A DNA stretch of 36,595 nucleotides from Anaerolineales bacterium (GCA_020059485.1 JAGVCA010000026.1:1-36595), one strand, 5' to 3'. Numbered from the stretch's first letter, positions 1-9,073 are shown. Notes: generated from the letters alone by a model not told the origin. Made by a program: numbers and translations.

Positions 1-47
1 ACCCTTGGTTTTGTTAGTTTGTGGTGAACTAAGCATATACCAAGGGT
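1..47. repeat. nested inverted repeat at window edge
   Basis: ACCCTTGGT at 1-9 pairs perfectly with ACCAAGGGT at 39-47. Inside it, TTAGTT (14-19) pairs with AACTAA (27-32) around a 7-nt loop. The two stems would stack into one long structure interrupted by internal loops. It lies downstream of the minus-strand exporter gene, but there is no T-run that would make it a convincing terminator. Because it begins at base 1, more of the element may lie outside the window. Confidence 0.5.
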
Positions 48-103
48 CTGTTTTCTGTCTACTTCCCCTTATTGATTAAATTCGGGGTGTGTCATGTTTT
101 TAT

Positions 104-712
104 CTAGAGCGACAACACGCTCGCCCCCACCTGATACACCCCGATCAGACCCAACACCACCGCCGAGACCAGCACCAGCCGGCGACGCATCTCTGGGCTG
201 AGAAATTGCGTCGTCCCCAGCAGCAGGATGATCCCAAGATTGCCGATGGTCAGCACACCATAGAAGGCTGCCAGCAGGGCGATGCCATTCGCCGGGGACT
301 CTCCCCACGCCTCCAGCAGCAGCGGGCCGAGCACCAGGCTCCAGCCCAGGTATGGCGCTGGGTTCAGCAGGTTGACCACCACCGCCTGCAGCAGCGTGCG
401 CGGCGGTTTTTCGCTCTCGGTCCCCTCCTTCGGCGGCTTCCGGTACTGCAGGTAACTCATCCACCCCAGGTAGATCAGGAAGATCCCCCCGGCACCCTGC
501 AGCCAGCGGGTCCAGCCCTCCGGCAGGCTGTTAAGCAGGAACAGTACCAGCAGGATGATCGGACCGTCGCTGAAGAAGGGAGCCAGGGCGGCAGGGAGTG
601 TACGCTTCCAGCCAATCCGCGCCACACTGGCCAGGAAATAGGCTTGCATCGGTCCGGGCTGAGCGGCAGCCGCAAAGCCAAATCCGGCGCCGATCAGGAT
701 GGTTTCAATCAT
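104..712 (-). CDS. LysE/RhtB-family translocator
   Basis: Predicted inner-membrane exporter of amino acids or similar small metabolites. The protein is about 202 aa, the usual LysE/RhtB size. It has an N-terminal membrane segment rich in Gly and Ala, followed by the family's PGP signature (AAQPGPMQAYF, about residues 17-27). Further hydrophobic stretches fit about six membrane helices, and a short charged loop (RKPPKEGTESEKPP) sits near the middle. An in-frame GTG at 727 would add five residues, but the ATG at 712 has GGGGAG seven bases upstream and is preferred. It lies about 40 bp downstream of the SDR gene on the same strand and may be cotranscribed with it. The substrate cannot be told from sequence. 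Confidence 0.8.
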   Translation of the reverse strand: MIETILIGAGFGFAAAAQPGPMQAYFLASVARIGWKRTLPAALAPFFSDGPIILLVLFLLNSLPEGWTRWLQGAGGIFLIYLGWMSYLQYRKPPKEGTESEKPPRTLLQAVVVNLLNPAPYLGWSLVLGPLLLEAWGESPANGIALLAAFYGVLTIGNLGIILLLGTTQFLSPEMRRRLVLVSAVVLGLIGVYQVGASVLSL

Positions 713-754
713 CGGCAGGCTCCCCACGCCGGTAAAAACCCGACCCGCAATTGA

Positions 755-1513
755 TCACGTCCCGACCACGATCCCGCCATCCACCCGCAAGGTCACCCCG
801 GAAATAAAGCTGGCTTCATCGGATGCCAGGAACAGGTAGGCATTGGCGATATCCACCGGTTCACCCATCCGGCCGAGCGGGGTCTGCGCCACCATCCCCT
901 CCAGGACCTTTTCCGGCATCTGGCGGACCATTTCGGTCAGCGTGAAACCGGGGGCAACCGCGTTCACCCGGATCTTGTGGCGGCCCAGTTCGCGCGCCCA
1001 CACCTTGGTCATCCCGACCACTCCGGCTTTGCTGGCGACGTAATTGGTCTGGCCGAAATTGCCGTCCAGCCCGACGATCGAGGTGGCATTCAGGATCACG
1101 CCGCCGCCCTGCCGGATCATCACCGGGGCGACCGCCTGGGCACAGTTGAAAGTACCTTTCAGATTGACATCGATCACCAGGTCCCAGTCCTGCTCGGACA
1201 TTTGCTTGACCAGTTCGCCGTCCTTGACCTTGACGAACAGGCCATCGCGCAGCACACCGGCGTTGTTGATCAATACATCCACCTGACCAAACTTCGCCAC
1301 CACTTCATCGACCCACGCCTGGACCTCTTCGCGGTCGGCCACATTGACCTTGTAGAAAACGCCGCCGATCTCCTCTGCCACTTGCCGGCCGTCTTCTTCG
1401 GCCAGGTCGCAGATCACAACCTTGGCCCCCTCCTGTGCAAAGCGGATCGCCGTAGTTTTTCCAATCCCGGCTGCCCCGCCGGTGATCAGGCATACTTTGT
1501 CTTTCAATCTCAT
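755..1513 (-). CDS. SDR-family oxidoreductase (FabG-like)
   Basis: NAD(P)-dependent short-chain dehydrogenase of the classical type, 252 aa, cytosolic. From the ATG at 1513, the cofactor-binding TGGAAGIG is at residues 11-18 and NNAG at 83-86. The catalytic set is N117, S145, Y158 and K162 (YVASK). An Asp at position 36, at the end of the second strand, suggests preference for NAD(H). The PGF motif near 188-190 is also typical. GAGGAG seven bases upstream supports this start; a TTG at 1537 would extend it but has no such site. The closest relatives by pattern are 3-oxoacyl-ACP reductase/3-hydroxyacyl-CoA dehydrogenase types. The true substrate is unknown, and no fatty-acid synthesis genes are adjacent. 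Confidence 0.85.
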   Translation of the reverse strand: MRLKDKVCLITGGAAGIGKTTAIRFAQEGAKVVICDLAEEDGRQVAEEIGGVFYKVNVADREEVQAWVDEVVAKFGQVDVLINNAGVLRDGLFVKVKDGELVKQMSEQDWDLVIDVNLKGTFNCAQAVAPVMIRQGGGVILNATSIVGLDGNFGQTNYVASKAGVVGMTKVWARELGRHKIRVNAVAPGFTLTEMVRQMPEKVLEGMVAQTPLGRMGEPVDIANAYLFLASDEASFISGVTLRVDGGIVVGT

Positions 1514-1567
1514 AGCTCGCTCCTCGATCCGCAGCAAAATCGTCGCTTGCGGGCATTATAGCCCGGT

Positions 1568-1987
1568 TCAGGCCAATTCTTTCATCATATAGTAGCGGGC
1601 ATGCCCGGCCGGGAAGTCCGGCAGTTCGCCAAAGACCCGGTAGCCGCAATTCTGATAAAATCCCGGCGCCTGGAAGGTGAACGTATCCAGATAAGCGCGT
1701 GTGGCCCCGCGCTGGCGGGCTTCCTGCTCGGCCATCTCCAGCAAGCGGCGGCCAAAACCCAGCCCGCGCACATCCTCATGCAGCCACATCAGATCGACAT
1801 ACAGCCAGTCCCAGTGGGTAGCGGCAATGATCCCGCCGAGCTTGTCGCTATCCGGGCCGAGCAGCACAAAGCACATATAGCGGGAACTGTCATCCCCGGC
1901 CTACTGCTCGTTATACGCGCCGAGACCAGCACCGATCAATCCCCAATCCGGCGATTCAACCACTTCGATCGTATAATCCTTTTCCAC
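1568..1987 (-). pseudogene. GNAT acetyltransferase gene with in-frame TAG
   Basis: The readable part (from 1876 down) is 102 aa and holds the acetyl-CoA site of a GNAT fold (VRGLGFGRRLLEMAE) and a typical family end (APGFYQNCGYRVFGELPDFP). It lacks the N-terminal strand and helix. Reading on upstream in the same frame gives an intact start: GAGGAGGAAGTACACC before a GTG at 1987, then 28 sense codons ending in AYNEQ, a TAG at 1901-1903, and AGDDSSRY joining straight into the 102-aa ORF. The expected full protein is about 139 aa. One change, for example CAG to TAG, explains the break. No M near 1876 has a good ribosome binding site. It could be a recent pseudogene, a read-through gene or a sequence error. 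Confidence 0.8.
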
Positions 1988-2133
1988 GGTGTACTTCCTC
2001 CTCAAGAAAGTTTGGTTGTAAGTATTTTAGTGATGATCGATATTGATGTCAATCAGCCTGCAAGCCAGTCCGCGCGCCGGTAGAGTGTGGCATAATACCA
2101 ATAGAAAATCCACGACCTGTTGAGGAGGTCCCG

Positions 2134-3789
2134 ATGTCTGGTCCCCGCACCGTCCGCGCCCCCCGGGGCACTACCCTGCACTGCAAAAACTGGCTGATCG
2201 AAGCCCCGTACCGCATGATCCAGAACAACCTCGACCCGGAAGTGGCTGAGATCCCTGATCAGTTGGTGGTGTACGGCGGCCGTGGCCAGGCAGCCCGCAA
2301 TTGGGAGGCTTTCGACGCCATCCTGCACACACTGGAGAACATGGACGAGGATGAGACCCTGCTGGTGCAGTCCGGCAAGCCGGTGGCGATTTTCAGGTCC
2401 CACACCGACGCGCCGCGCGTCTTGATCGCCAATTCCAACCTGGTACCGCACTGGGCCACCCAGGAACACTTCGATAAATTAGCCGCCAAAGGGTTGATGA
2501 TGTACGGCCAGATGACCGCTGGCTCGTGGATCTACATCGGTACGCAGGGCATCCTGCAGGGCACCTACGAGACCCTCGGATCGCTGGCAATGCAGAAGGG
2601 CTGGCCTTCGCTGAAGGGAAAGTTCACCCTGACCGCCGGCCTGGGCGGTATGGGCGGGGCCCAGCCGCTGGCAATCACGATGAACGAGGGCGTCGGGCTG
2701 ATCGTCGAGATCGACCCGGCCCGGGCACAGCGCCGCCAGGAGATCGGTTATGTGGATGTGGTCGTGGATACGCTGGAAGAAGCCATGACCCTGATCGAAC
2801 AGGCGGTCGAGGACGAAGAGCCGAAGTCAATCGGCCTGATCGGCAATGCCGCCGAAATCTACCCGGAACTGGTGCTGCGCGGCATTACCCCGGATGTGGT
2901 CACCGACCAGACCCCGGCCCATGACATTTATTCCTACATCCCCACTGGCCTGGCAGTCGAGGCAGCCGCAGAACTGCGCCAGGCCGACCCGGACGAATAT
3001 GCCCGCCGCTCGGTGGCCTCCATGATGACCCATATCGAGGCTATGCTGGCCTTTCAGCAGCGCGGCGCCGAGGTCTTCGATTACGGCAACAATCTGCGCC
3101 AACGAGCCTTCGAGGGCGGTGTCCAGAACGCCTTCGACTTCCCCGGATTTGTCCCGGCCTATATCCGGCCGCTGTTCTGCGAGGGCAAAGGGCCCTTCCG
3201 CTGGGTCGCGCTCTCCGGCGACCCGGAGGACATCTACCGCACCGACGAGGCTGTGATGGAGATGTTCCCCGAGGATGCCCACCTGCACCGCTGGCTGAAG
3301 ATGGCCCGCGAACGGATCCCGTTCCAGGGGCTGCCCTCCCGAATCTGCTGGCTGGGGTACGGCGAGCGCGTCCAGGCTGGGTTGATGTTCAACAACATGG
3401 TGGCGGAGGGCGAACTGAAAGCCCCGATCGTAATCGGGCGCGATCACCTCGACTCTGGCTCAGTCGCCTCTCCTAACCGGGAGACTGAATCCATGCTGGA
3501 TGGCACCGACGCGGTCTCGGACTGGCCGATCCTGAACGCGCTGATCAACGCCGTCGGCGGGGCCACCTGGGTGTCGTTCCATCACGGCGGCGGGGTCGGG
3601 ATCGGGTACAGCCAGCACGCCGGGCAGGTGATCGTGGCCGACGGCACCCCGGAAGCCGCCGCCCGCCTCGAGCGGGTGCTGACGACCGACCCGGGCATGG
3701 GCGTCGTCCGCCATGCGGATGCGGGCTACGAGCAGGCCATCGAGGCGGCCAAGAGGCACGGGATCAAAATGCCGATGCTGGAAAAGTAG
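2134..3789 (+). CDS. hutU: urocanate hydratase
   Basis: Second enzyme of histidine degradation; it hydrates urocanate to imidazolone propionate using tightly bound NAD+ as electrophile. The protein is 551 aa, the normal urocanase length. The family's conserved N-terminal start ([13 protein letters not shown]) is present, as are [15 protein letters not shown] (126-140), the NAD-binding [10 protein letters not shown] (169-178), FDYGNNLR (315-322), the [10 protein letters not shown] block (348-357) and a C-terminal [15 protein letters not shown]. The ribosome binding site GAGGAGG is well placed before ATG 2134. No hutH, hutI or formiminoglutamate gene is in the window, so the rest of the pathway must lie elsewhere. 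Its 3' end runs directly into the TAGTAGG-type repeat. Confidence 0.97.
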   Translation: MSGPRTVRAPRGTTLHCKNWLIEAPYRMIQNNLDPEVAEIPDQLVVYGGRGQAARNWEAFDAILHTLENMDEDETLLVQSGKPVAIFRSHTDAPRVLIANSNLVPHWATQEHFDKLAAKGLMMYGQMTAGSWIYIGTQGILQGTYETLGSLAMQKGWPSLKGKFTLTAGLGGMGGAQPLAITMNEGVGLIVEIDPARAQRRQEIGYVDVVVDTLEEAMTLIEQAVEDEEPKSIGLIGNAAEIYPELVLRGITPDVVTDQTPAHDIYSYIPTGLAVEAAAELRQADPDEYARRSVASMMTHIEAMLAFQQRGAEVFDYGNNLRQRAFEGGVQNAFDFPGFVPAYIRPLFCEGKGPFRWVALSGDPEDIYRTDEAVMEMFPEDAHLHRWLKMARERIPFQGLPSRICWLGYGERVQAGLMFNNMVAEGELKAPIVIGRDHLDSGSVASPNRETESMLDGTDAVSDWPILNALINAVGGATWVSFHHGGGVGIGYSQHAGQVIVADGTPEAAARLERVLTTDPGMGVVRHADAGYEQAIEAAKRHGIKMPMLEK

Positions 3790-3810
3790 GTAGTAGTCAG
3801 TAGGTAGTAG
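3786..3810. repeat. left arm of TAGTAGG-type inverted repeat
   Basis: A short array of the degenerate heptamer TAGTAGG/TAGTCAG starts within the hutU stop codon (the TAG at 3787-3789). It is the reverse complement of the longer array at 4238-4303. The two arms enclose the S23/IVS gene and could pair in a transcript. Confidence 0.7.
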
Positions 3811-3860
3811 GCCGTTATAGAAATGAGTAGGTAAGACCTCAAACTTGACAAGGTGATCAA

Positions 3861-4217
3861 ATGGCATCCCAAAGTTACAAAGACCTTCTTGTCTGGCAGA
3901 AATCTATGGACCTGGTTGATCGCATCTATCGGCTGACAGAAATATTTACAGCAAAAGAAATCTACGGTCTGACCAGCCAGATTCGGCGATGTGCGGTATC
4001 AATCCCTTCCAATATTGCAGAATGACAAGGGCGCAACTACCCCAAGGACTTCAAGCGATTCCTAAGAGTATCGATGGGCTCACTCGCAGAACTTGATACC
4101 CAGGTCGAGATCGCCATCAGACAATCCCTCCTCGACCCTGATCAAGGCAAGCAAGTTTCAGAACAGATACAGGAAATCAGGCGAATGCTTTTCGGTTTGA
4201 TCAATAGCCTGAAATGA
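3861..4217 (+). pseudogene. S23/IVS four-helix-bundle protein gene with in-frame TGA
   Basis: Reading from ATG 3861 gives a 118-codon frame ending at TGA 4215. Its start (SYKDLLVWQKSMDLV), centre (IRRCAVSIPSNIAE) and QGRNYPKDFKRFLRVSMGSLAELDTQ are the hallmarks of the 23S rRNA intervening-sequence protein family, a small four-helix bundle of unclear function. Codon 55, at 4023-4025, is TGA where the family almost always has Gly (SNIAEG-Q-GR), so one G-to-T change from GGA explains it. The rest of the frame is undamaged, which suggests the change is recent or an error. No strong ribosome binding site is visible (AAGGTGATCAA). Family members were first found in 23S rRNA insertions flanked by inverted repeats; this copy sits in an ordinary intergenic gap but also has inverted repeats on both sides. 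Confidence 0.85.
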
Positions 4218-4237
4218 TCAAATACCATGACAATCAA

Positions 4238-4303
4238 CTGCCTATTATCTACTGCCTACTATCTACTGTCTACTACCTACTACCTACTATCTACTTCCTA
4301 CTG
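4238..4303. repeat. right arm of TAGTAGG-type inverted repeat
   Basis: About nine degenerate heptamers (CTACTAC, CTACTAT, CTACTGC, CTACTGT, CTACTTC) run in a row up to three bases before the NUDIX start codon. They are the inverse of the array at 3786-3810. The array occupies the place where a ribosome binding site for the NUDIX gene would be expected. Confidence 0.8.
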
Positions 4304-4305
4304 AT

Positions 4306-4725
4306 ATGTTCCGCTCCGCCGTCCACCTCTTTTTCATCGACAACGACCACATCCTGCTCTCCCTGCGCGCCAACACCGGCTACATGGACGGGCATTACAG
4401 CGTGGTTGCCGGGCACCTTGAGCCGGGCGAGACCGTCCTCCAGACTGCGGTGCGCGAAGCTTCCGAGGAGGCCGGGATCGTCATCCTCCCCACGGACACC
4501 GAGGTAGTCGGGGTCATGCACCGGCGAGACGGCGAAGAACGGATCGACTTCTTCGTCCGCGTCCACCGTTGGGTGGGCGAGCCGTTCAATGCCGAGCCGG
4601 AGAAATGCGGCGGCCTGGCTTGGTTCCCGCTGGACGCCCTGCCGCACAACATCGTGCCGTATGTCTATCAGGCGCTGCTGAATTACAAAGAAAATAAGTG
4701 GTTTGATACGTTTGGGTGGGAGTGA
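4306..4725 (+). CDS. NUDIX hydrolase
   Basis: Small cytosolic hydrolase of nucleoside-diphosphate-linked compounds, 139 aa. The full Nudix box is present at residues 36-58: G, five residues, E42, seven residues, then REASEEAGI with R50, E51, E54, E55 and G57. This is the metal-binding loop-helix-loop. The flanks are also typical (HLFFIDNDHILLSLRANTG before the box, and a W-F-P-L-D-A-L-P stretch near 114-121). The substrate cannot be assigned; many relatives act on oxidised nucleotides or NDP-sugars. The ATG at 4306 directly follows a heptamer array and has no visible ribosome binding site, which is unusual for this window. Translation may be weak, leaderless or altered by repeat expansion. 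Confidence 0.9.
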   Translation: MFRSAVHLFFIDNDHILLSLRANTGYMDGHYSVVAGHLEPGETVLQTAVREASEEAGIVILPTDTEVVGVMHRRDGEERIDFFVRVHRWVGEPFNAEPEKCGGLAWFPLDALPHNIVPYVYQALLNYKENKWFDTFGWE

Positions 4726-4730
4726 GGCGG

Positions 4731-4775
4731 AGTCACCAGGGCACCGAGTCACTTAGTCACCTGGTCACCGGGGCA
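4731..4775. repeat. short AGTCACC-type repeat tract
   Basis: Irregular copies of AGTCACC and GGTCACC (AGTCACCAGG, GAGTCACTT, AGTCACCTGG, TCACCGGGG) follow the NUDIX stop codon. Related words (GATCACCAGG, AATCACC) occur in the clpC terminator arm at 4860-4886. It resembles the simple heptamer arrays at 3786 and 4238 in style but not in sequence. Confidence 0.55.
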
Positions 4776-4833
4776 ACAATGGGCGGGCAAGCGATCTCCT
4801 CGCCCCCACGCGGATTTTATTGGAATGAGATAT

Positions 4834-4870
4834 AAAAACACCTGGCGACCAGTCTCCCGATCACCAGGTG
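4834..4870 (-). terminator. intrinsic terminator of clpC
   Basis: Read on the minus strand, CACCTGGTGA (4870-4861) pairs with TCGCCAGGTG (4848-4839), giving a 10-bp stem with one G-U pair and a 12-nt loop. The run TTTTT (4838-4834) follows at once. It starts about 20 bp after the clpC stop codon. Confidence 0.8.
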
Positions 4871-4892
4871 CCAAATCACCAATCACTTACTT

Positions 4893-7376
4893 TCAGGCAT
4901 CCACCTGCTCTTCAACCTTCTTCTCCGCTTTCTTCTGCTGCCCGGTCTTGCGGAAGGTCATTTCCTCGCCGTTCTCGGCCACATCCACCTCGACGATATC
5001 GCCGGCCCCAAACTCGCCTTGCAGGATCCGGATCGACATCGGGCTTTCCACAAATTTCTGCAGGGCGCGCTTGAGCGGGCGGGCGCCGAAGGCCGGGTCG
5101 TAACCCTGTTCAGCCAGCCACTTGCTGGCTGCATCCGTCAGACGGATCTCCAGGCCCTGGTCGGAAATCCGCTGGAGGATCTCCTTCATCTGCAGTTTGA
5201 CGATCTTCTGCATATCCTCCACGCTCAGCTGCGAGAAGGTGATGATCTCATCGATCCGGTTGAGGAACTCAGGCCGGAAGGTGTCCTTAAGCGCTTTCTC
5301 GATCTTCTTGTGCGCCTCGCGGTCCTCATTATTGTCGCCGGGCTGCAGGAAGCCGAGCGAGCCCGACTTGCGGACGAACTCGGTCCCCAGGTTGCTGGTC
5401 ATGATCAGCACCGTATTGCGGAAGTTCACCACCCGGCCCTGACCATCGGTCAGGCGGCCGTCGTCCAGGATCTGCAGCAGGGCGTTCCACACTTCAGGGT
5501 GGGCTTTCTCGATCTCATCGAACAGGATCACCCGATACGGCCGGCGGCGGACGGCTTCGGTCAGCTGGCCGCCTTCTTCATAGCCCACATATCCCGGGGG
5601 CGCTCCGAACAGCCGCGAGGCAGTGTGCTGCTCGCGGTACTCACTCATGTCGATCCGCACCAGAGCGTCCTCATCGTCGAACATAAATTCGGCCAGCGCT
5701 TTGGCCAGTTCGGTCTTGCCGACGCCGGACGGCCCGATGAAGATGAACGAACCGATCGGCCGCTTGGGGTCTTTCATCCCCGAGCGCGAGCGCCGGATGG
5801 CGTCCGAGACAGCGGTGATCGCTTCGTCCTGGCCGATGATCCGTTCGTGCAGCCGGTCTTCCATCTTGAGCAGTTTCTCGGCCTCGGTCTCCATCATCTG
5901 GCTGACCGGGATGCCCGTCCACTGGGCCAGCACTTCGGCCACATCATTCTTGTCCACGACCTCATCGAGTTCGTGTTCGGCTTCCCATTTCTGGCGCTTC
6001 TCGCGGTATTCCTCTTCCATCCGCAGGCGCTCGGCCTTCTTCTGGGCGGCGCGCTCGTAATCGCGCTCCAGGCCGGCCTGCTCTTCCTCTGCCAGCGTGC
6101 GGTCGAGGTCCTGCTTGAGGGTCTTCAGCCCCGGCGGCAGCGAGAACAGGGCGATCCGCAGTTTGGCGGCAGCCTCGTCCATCAGGTCGATGGCCTTGTC
6201 CGGCAGACGGCGGTCGGTCAGATAGCGGGCGGAGAGCCGCACCGCCGACTCCAGCGCTTCGTCCGAGAAGCGCACCTTGTGATGCGCCTCATAACGGTCG
6301 CGCAGACCGTACAGCATCTGCAGGGTATCCTCCTCGCTCGGCTCTTCCACATACACTGGCGCGAAGCGGCGTTCCAAAGCAGCGTCCTTTTCGATGTGTT
6401 TCTGGTATTCATCCAGCGTCGTCGCGCCGACAGCCTGCAGTTCGCCGCGCGCCAGGGCCGGTTTGAGCATGTTGGAGGCGTCCATGGCACCCTGGGCTGC
6501 GCCAGCCCCAACCACGGTGTGCAGTTCGTCAATGAACAGGATGATCTCGCCTTCGGCGCGCTGCACCTCTTCGATCGTGGCTTTCAGCCGCTCTTCGAAC
6601 TCACCGCGGAAGCGCGAGCCGGCGATCATGGCGCTCAAGTCCAGCGAGATGACCTTCTTCCCGCCCAGGATCTCGGGTACATCGTTGGTGGCGATCTTCT
6701 GCGCCAGGCCCTCGACGATCGCGGTCTTACCGACCCCGGCCTCGCCGATCAGCACCGGGTTGTTCTTGGTGCGCCGCGAGAGGATCTGGATCACCCGCAG
6801 GATCTCGGCATCCCGCCCGATGACCGGGTCGAGCTTGCCTTCGCGGGCCATCTGGGTCAGGTCGCGGGAATACTTATCCAGGGTGCGGTAGCGGGTCTCA
6901 GCCTGCGGGTCGGTGACCCGCTGTCCGCCGCGCAGTTGGTTGATCGCCTCCAGCACACGGTCTTTGGTCACGCCAGCGCCCTCCAGCAGGCGGGCTGCCG
7001 GGGTGCTGCGCTCGCTCAGGATCGCCAGGAAAATATGCTCGGTCGAGATATATTCATCCTTCAGGCGGTTGGCTTCTTCGTTGGCCAGGTCAATGATCCG
7101 CTTGACGCGCGGCGTGATAAAGATCTGGCCGGCGCCCCCGCCGAAGATATTGGCTTTCGGGCTGGTACGCAGGATATAGTCCAACCGCTCGGTCAGCATG
7201 TTGCCGTCTACGTTCAGGATCTCCAGCAGCTGGCCGATCACACCTTCTGGCTGCTCGATCAACGAGAGCAGGATATGCTCGGTATCGATCTGGTTGTGGC
7301 CGTAGCGCTGGATGATCTCGGCAGCGCGCTGGGCGACTTCCTGGGCACGCTCGGTAAATCTGTCAAATCTCATCAT
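4893..7376 (-). CDS. clpC: ClpC-type AAA+ chaperone/protease ATPase
   Basis: Hsp100 unfoldase, 827 aa, expected to form a hexamer that unfolds proteins and feeds them to ClpP. Order of parts: two N-terminal Clp repeats (residues 1-145); AAA1 with Walker A GEAGVGKT at 211-218 and Walker B ILFIDE at 279-284; a short middle region with a UVR-like segment around 434-455; AAA2 with Walker A GPSGVGKT at 548-555; and the C-terminal D2-small domain. The short middle region and the LGF tripeptide at 674-676, a ClpP-docking loop, point to ClpC rather than the disaggregase ClpB. Two adjacent ATGs (7376 and 7373) are possible starts. No clpP, ctsR or mcsAB gene is adjacent. It is flanked by its own promoter and terminator, so it is probably monocistronic. 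Confidence 0.93.
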   Translation of the reverse strand: MMRFDRFTERAQEVAQRAAEIIQRYGHNQIDTEHILLSLIEQPEGVIGQLLEILNVDGNMLTERLDYILRTSPKANIFGGGAGQIFITPRVKRIIDLANEEANRLKDEYISTEHIFLAILSERSTPAARLLEGAGVTKDRVLEAINQLRGGQRVTDPQAETRYRTLDKYSRDLTQMAREGKLDPVIGRDAEILRVIQILSRRTKNNPVLIGEAGVGKTAIVEGLAQKIATNDVPEILGGKKVISLDLSAMIAGSRFRGEFEERLKATIEEVQRAEGEIILFIDELHTVVGAGAAQGAMDASNMLKPALARGELQAVGATTLDEYQKHIEKDAALERRFAPVYVEEPSEEDTLQMLYGLRDRYEAHHKVRFSDEALESAVRLSARYLTDRRLPDKAIDLMDEAAAKLRIALFSLPPGLKTLKQDLDRTLAEEEQAGLERDYERAAQKKAERLRMEEEYREKRQKWEAEHELDEVVDKNDVAEVLAQWTGIPVSQMMETEAEKLLKMEDRLHERIIGQDEAITAVSDAIRRSRSGMKDPKRPIGSFIFIGPSGVGKTELAKALAEFMFDDEDALVRIDMSEYREQHTASRLFGAPPGYVGYEEGGQLTEAVRRRPYRVILFDEIEKAHPEVWNALLQILDDGRLTDGQGRVVNFRNTVLIMTSNLGTEFVRKSGSLGFLQPGDNNEDREAHKKIEKALKDTFRPEFLNRIDEIITFSQLSVEDMQKIVKLQMKEILQRISDQGLEIRLTDAASKWLAEQGYDPAFGARPLKRALQKFVESPMSIRILQGEFGAGDIVEVDVAENGEEMTFRKTGQQKKAEKKVEEQVDA

Positions 7377-7497
7377 AATGGTTTTTCCCTTGTTAGAAGC
7401 CCATCAAAATGGACCGGTAATCATCAATGGATATACACTTTCTGTACCAGTTCAGCGGCAGGGTGCAAACTCTTCCCGCCGGCCAGGTATAGAAAAA

Positions 7498-7530
7498 ATT
7501 ATATCATCGGCAAAATTAGCACACCGCTAA
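7498..7530 (-). promoter_or_regulatory. clpC promoter with overlapping inverted repeat
   Basis: Minus-strand TATAAT lies at 7503-7498, placing transcription start near 7490 and leaving a leader of about 115 nt before clpC. No good -35 box is visible. TTAGC (7516-7520) and GCTAA (7526-7530) form a perfect inverted repeat with a 5-nt spacer just upstream of the -10, where a repressor or activator could sit. The same hairpin is followed by TTTT on the minus strand, so it could also be a weak terminator for the upstream DUF389 operon. Confidence 0.5.
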
Positions 7531-7554
7531 CAGCCTGTAAGAATCATGTTTGAA

Positions 7555-9072
7555 TCACGGGGTTGCCGTTGGTACGGCAGTCAGCGTTGGCGTGGCCGTT
7601 GGTGTCTCGGTGATTGTAAAGGTCATAAACTCCGGCACCCAGCCGACGCGCCCTTCCGCATCCTGCACCTCGATCCACAGCCAGCCTTCGTGGATCTCAC
7701 GACCGTAAAGCACTTTGAACGGGACATTCCGCCGCAGCACACCGATCTCCGGTCCGCCAGGATACGCCAGCAACGCCAGGGAACTGCGGTCTTCCAGGAT
7801 CGCGGTCTGAGGCGTGGGCGTGTATGTAGCCGTCGGCACCAGGGTGGCCGTGGGCGTCACGGTCGGGGTCAGGGTGGTAGTCGCTGTGGCGGTCGCAGTT
7901 GGAGAGGCCGTGCTGGTCTCGGCAATTTGGGTTATTGGCGTCAAGGTAGGCGGCACCAGCGGGTCGAGTTGGGCATAATTAACCTGGTTGATCCTCAACT
8001 GCACAGTGCGCTGCAGTCGGCGGGCGATCGCATCCTGCATCTCAACGCTGTTGGCATAGCGCATCGGGGTAGTCACCAGCAGGGTCACCTCGATCACCAG
8101 TAGATCCTCCTCGGGATCCTCCACCCAGGTGAGCGAATCGAGCTCAGCGCCGATCTGATCAACTTCCTCCCGCACCACCTGGTTGATCTCCCGGTTCAGG
8201 CTGGCTTCCTGCACAAAGCGGTAGCTCGTCCAGCCCAGCGGCGCCAGCAGGATGATGATCAGCACGATCGAGATCTGCAAACTGCGCGGGATAGTTTTTC
8301 CTTCCTGACGGCGGCCGAGGTTAAAACCGGTGATATAGAACAGGAAGGTCGAGGAGGCCGCGATCGTGACTGCGTTGGTCAGGAAGAGCAGCGCCGCGCC
8401 GCGGGCAACCTCCCAGTCTCCCAGGGCGATCCCGATTCCGATCACACACAGGGGTGGCATCAAAGCCGTGGCGATCGCCACCCCCGGCAATGCTGCTGAA
8501 AGATTAGGCTGCACCAGTGCAAAGGTGGCCGCCAGCCCACCGGCCAGGGCAACCCCCAGGTCGATCGGTGTCGGGCGGGTGCGGGAAAGCACCTCCGCTG
8601 GCAGGTCCTGCACGGAAACGAATGGCAGTAGGTTGTTGAACCAGGTGATCACGATCGAAAGCGCCACCGCCAGCAGCGCACCGCGCAGCAAGGCCGTACC
8701 GGCATCCCGCAGCAAGGTTGTGTCGCCGCGGATCGAGGCCAGCCCGATCCCCAGGATCGGCGACATCAAAGGGGCGACCAGCATCGCACCGATGATCGTG
8801 GCAGCCGAATCGATCAGCAGCCCAAATGTAGCGATCATACACGAGAGCAGCACCAGGACAAAATAATCAAAATCAGGGGTGGAGGATTCGCGCAGTTGGA
8901 GCTGTACCTCGGCCACGCGTTCTTTGGTCACAGGCGGCAGCAGCCGGCGGCCATAGAAGCGCACTCGCAGCTTCAGGCGAGACCAGAGATAGTCTGCCTT
9001 TTCGCGCAGACTCATTCCCTGCCAGTCCGGCTTCTTCGGAAAGTGGTTATCAAAGCGGTTTCGCCGATCCAT
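7555..9072 (-). CDS. DUF389 membrane protein with Thr/Pro linker and SH3-like C-terminus
   Basis: Uncharacterised membrane protein, 505 aa. The central part has several hydrophobic helices and the DUF389 core (DSAATIIGAMLVAPLMSPI, then TALMPPLCVIGIGIALGD). After the last helix come a predicted extracytoplasmic region, a linker almost wholly of Thr, Pro, Ala and Val (about 400-440), an SH3b-like segment (LLAYPGGPEIGVLRRNVPFKV to GWLWIEVQDAEGRVGWVPEF) and a second Thr/Pro tail at the very end. The start at ATG 9072 is chosen because GGAGG precedes it and it begins one base after the AAC(3) stop, implying translational coupling. A longer frame exists upstream but would overlap AAC(3). Function unknown; the tail suggests contact with the cell envelope. 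Confidence 0.85.
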   Translation of the reverse strand: MDRRNRFDNHFPKKPDWQGMSLREKADYLWSRLKLRVRFYGRRLLPPVTKERVAEVQLQLRESSTPDFDYFVLVLLSCMIATFGLLIDSAATIIGAMLVAPLMSPILGIGLASIRGDTTLLRDAGTALLRGALLAVALSIVITWFNNLLPFVSVQDLPAEVLSRTRPTPIDLGVALAGGLAATFALVQPNLSAALPGVAIATALMPPLCVIGIGIALGDWEVARGAALLFLTNAVTIAASSTFLFYITGFNLGRRQEGKTIPRSLQISIVLIIILLAPLGWTSYRFVQEASLNREINQVVREEVDQIGAELDSLTWVEDPEEDLLVIEVTLLVTTPMRYANSVEMQDAIARRLQRTVQLRINQVNYAQLDPLVPPTLTPITQIAETSTASPTATATATTTLTPTVTPTATLVPTATYTPTPQTAILEDRSSLALLAYPGGPEIGVLRRNVPFKVLYGREIHEGWLWIEVQDAEGRVGWVPEFMTFTITETPTATPTLTAVPTATP

Positions 9073-9073
9073 C

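Noticed and set aside
3861-4217. Genome-wide recoding of TGA as glycine, suggested by TGA at a Gly position
   Set aside because: TGA ends many intact genes here, including the SDR, nurA, the DUF389 gene, the ABC ATPase and the lipoprotein, so it is a normal stop codon.
4238-4303. CRISPR array
   Set aside because: The units are degenerate heptamers with no spacers of regular length.
7516-7530. CIRCE heat-shock operator at clpC (TTAGC...GCTAA)
   Set aside because: CIRCE needs 9-bp arms TTAGCACTC/GAGTGCTAA with a 9-bp spacer. Here the arms are 5 bp and the spacer is 5 bp.
5019-7553. An 844-codon open frame antisense to clpC
   Set aside because: It is the mirror of clpC codon usage in a GC-rich gene. 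The protein is low in complexity, has no family pattern, and clpC is certain.
7830-7920. Tandem repeat DNA element in the GTCGGGGTCAGGGTGG-like stretch
   Set aside because: It is the coding sequence of the Thr/Pro linker of the DUF389 protein read from the other strand.
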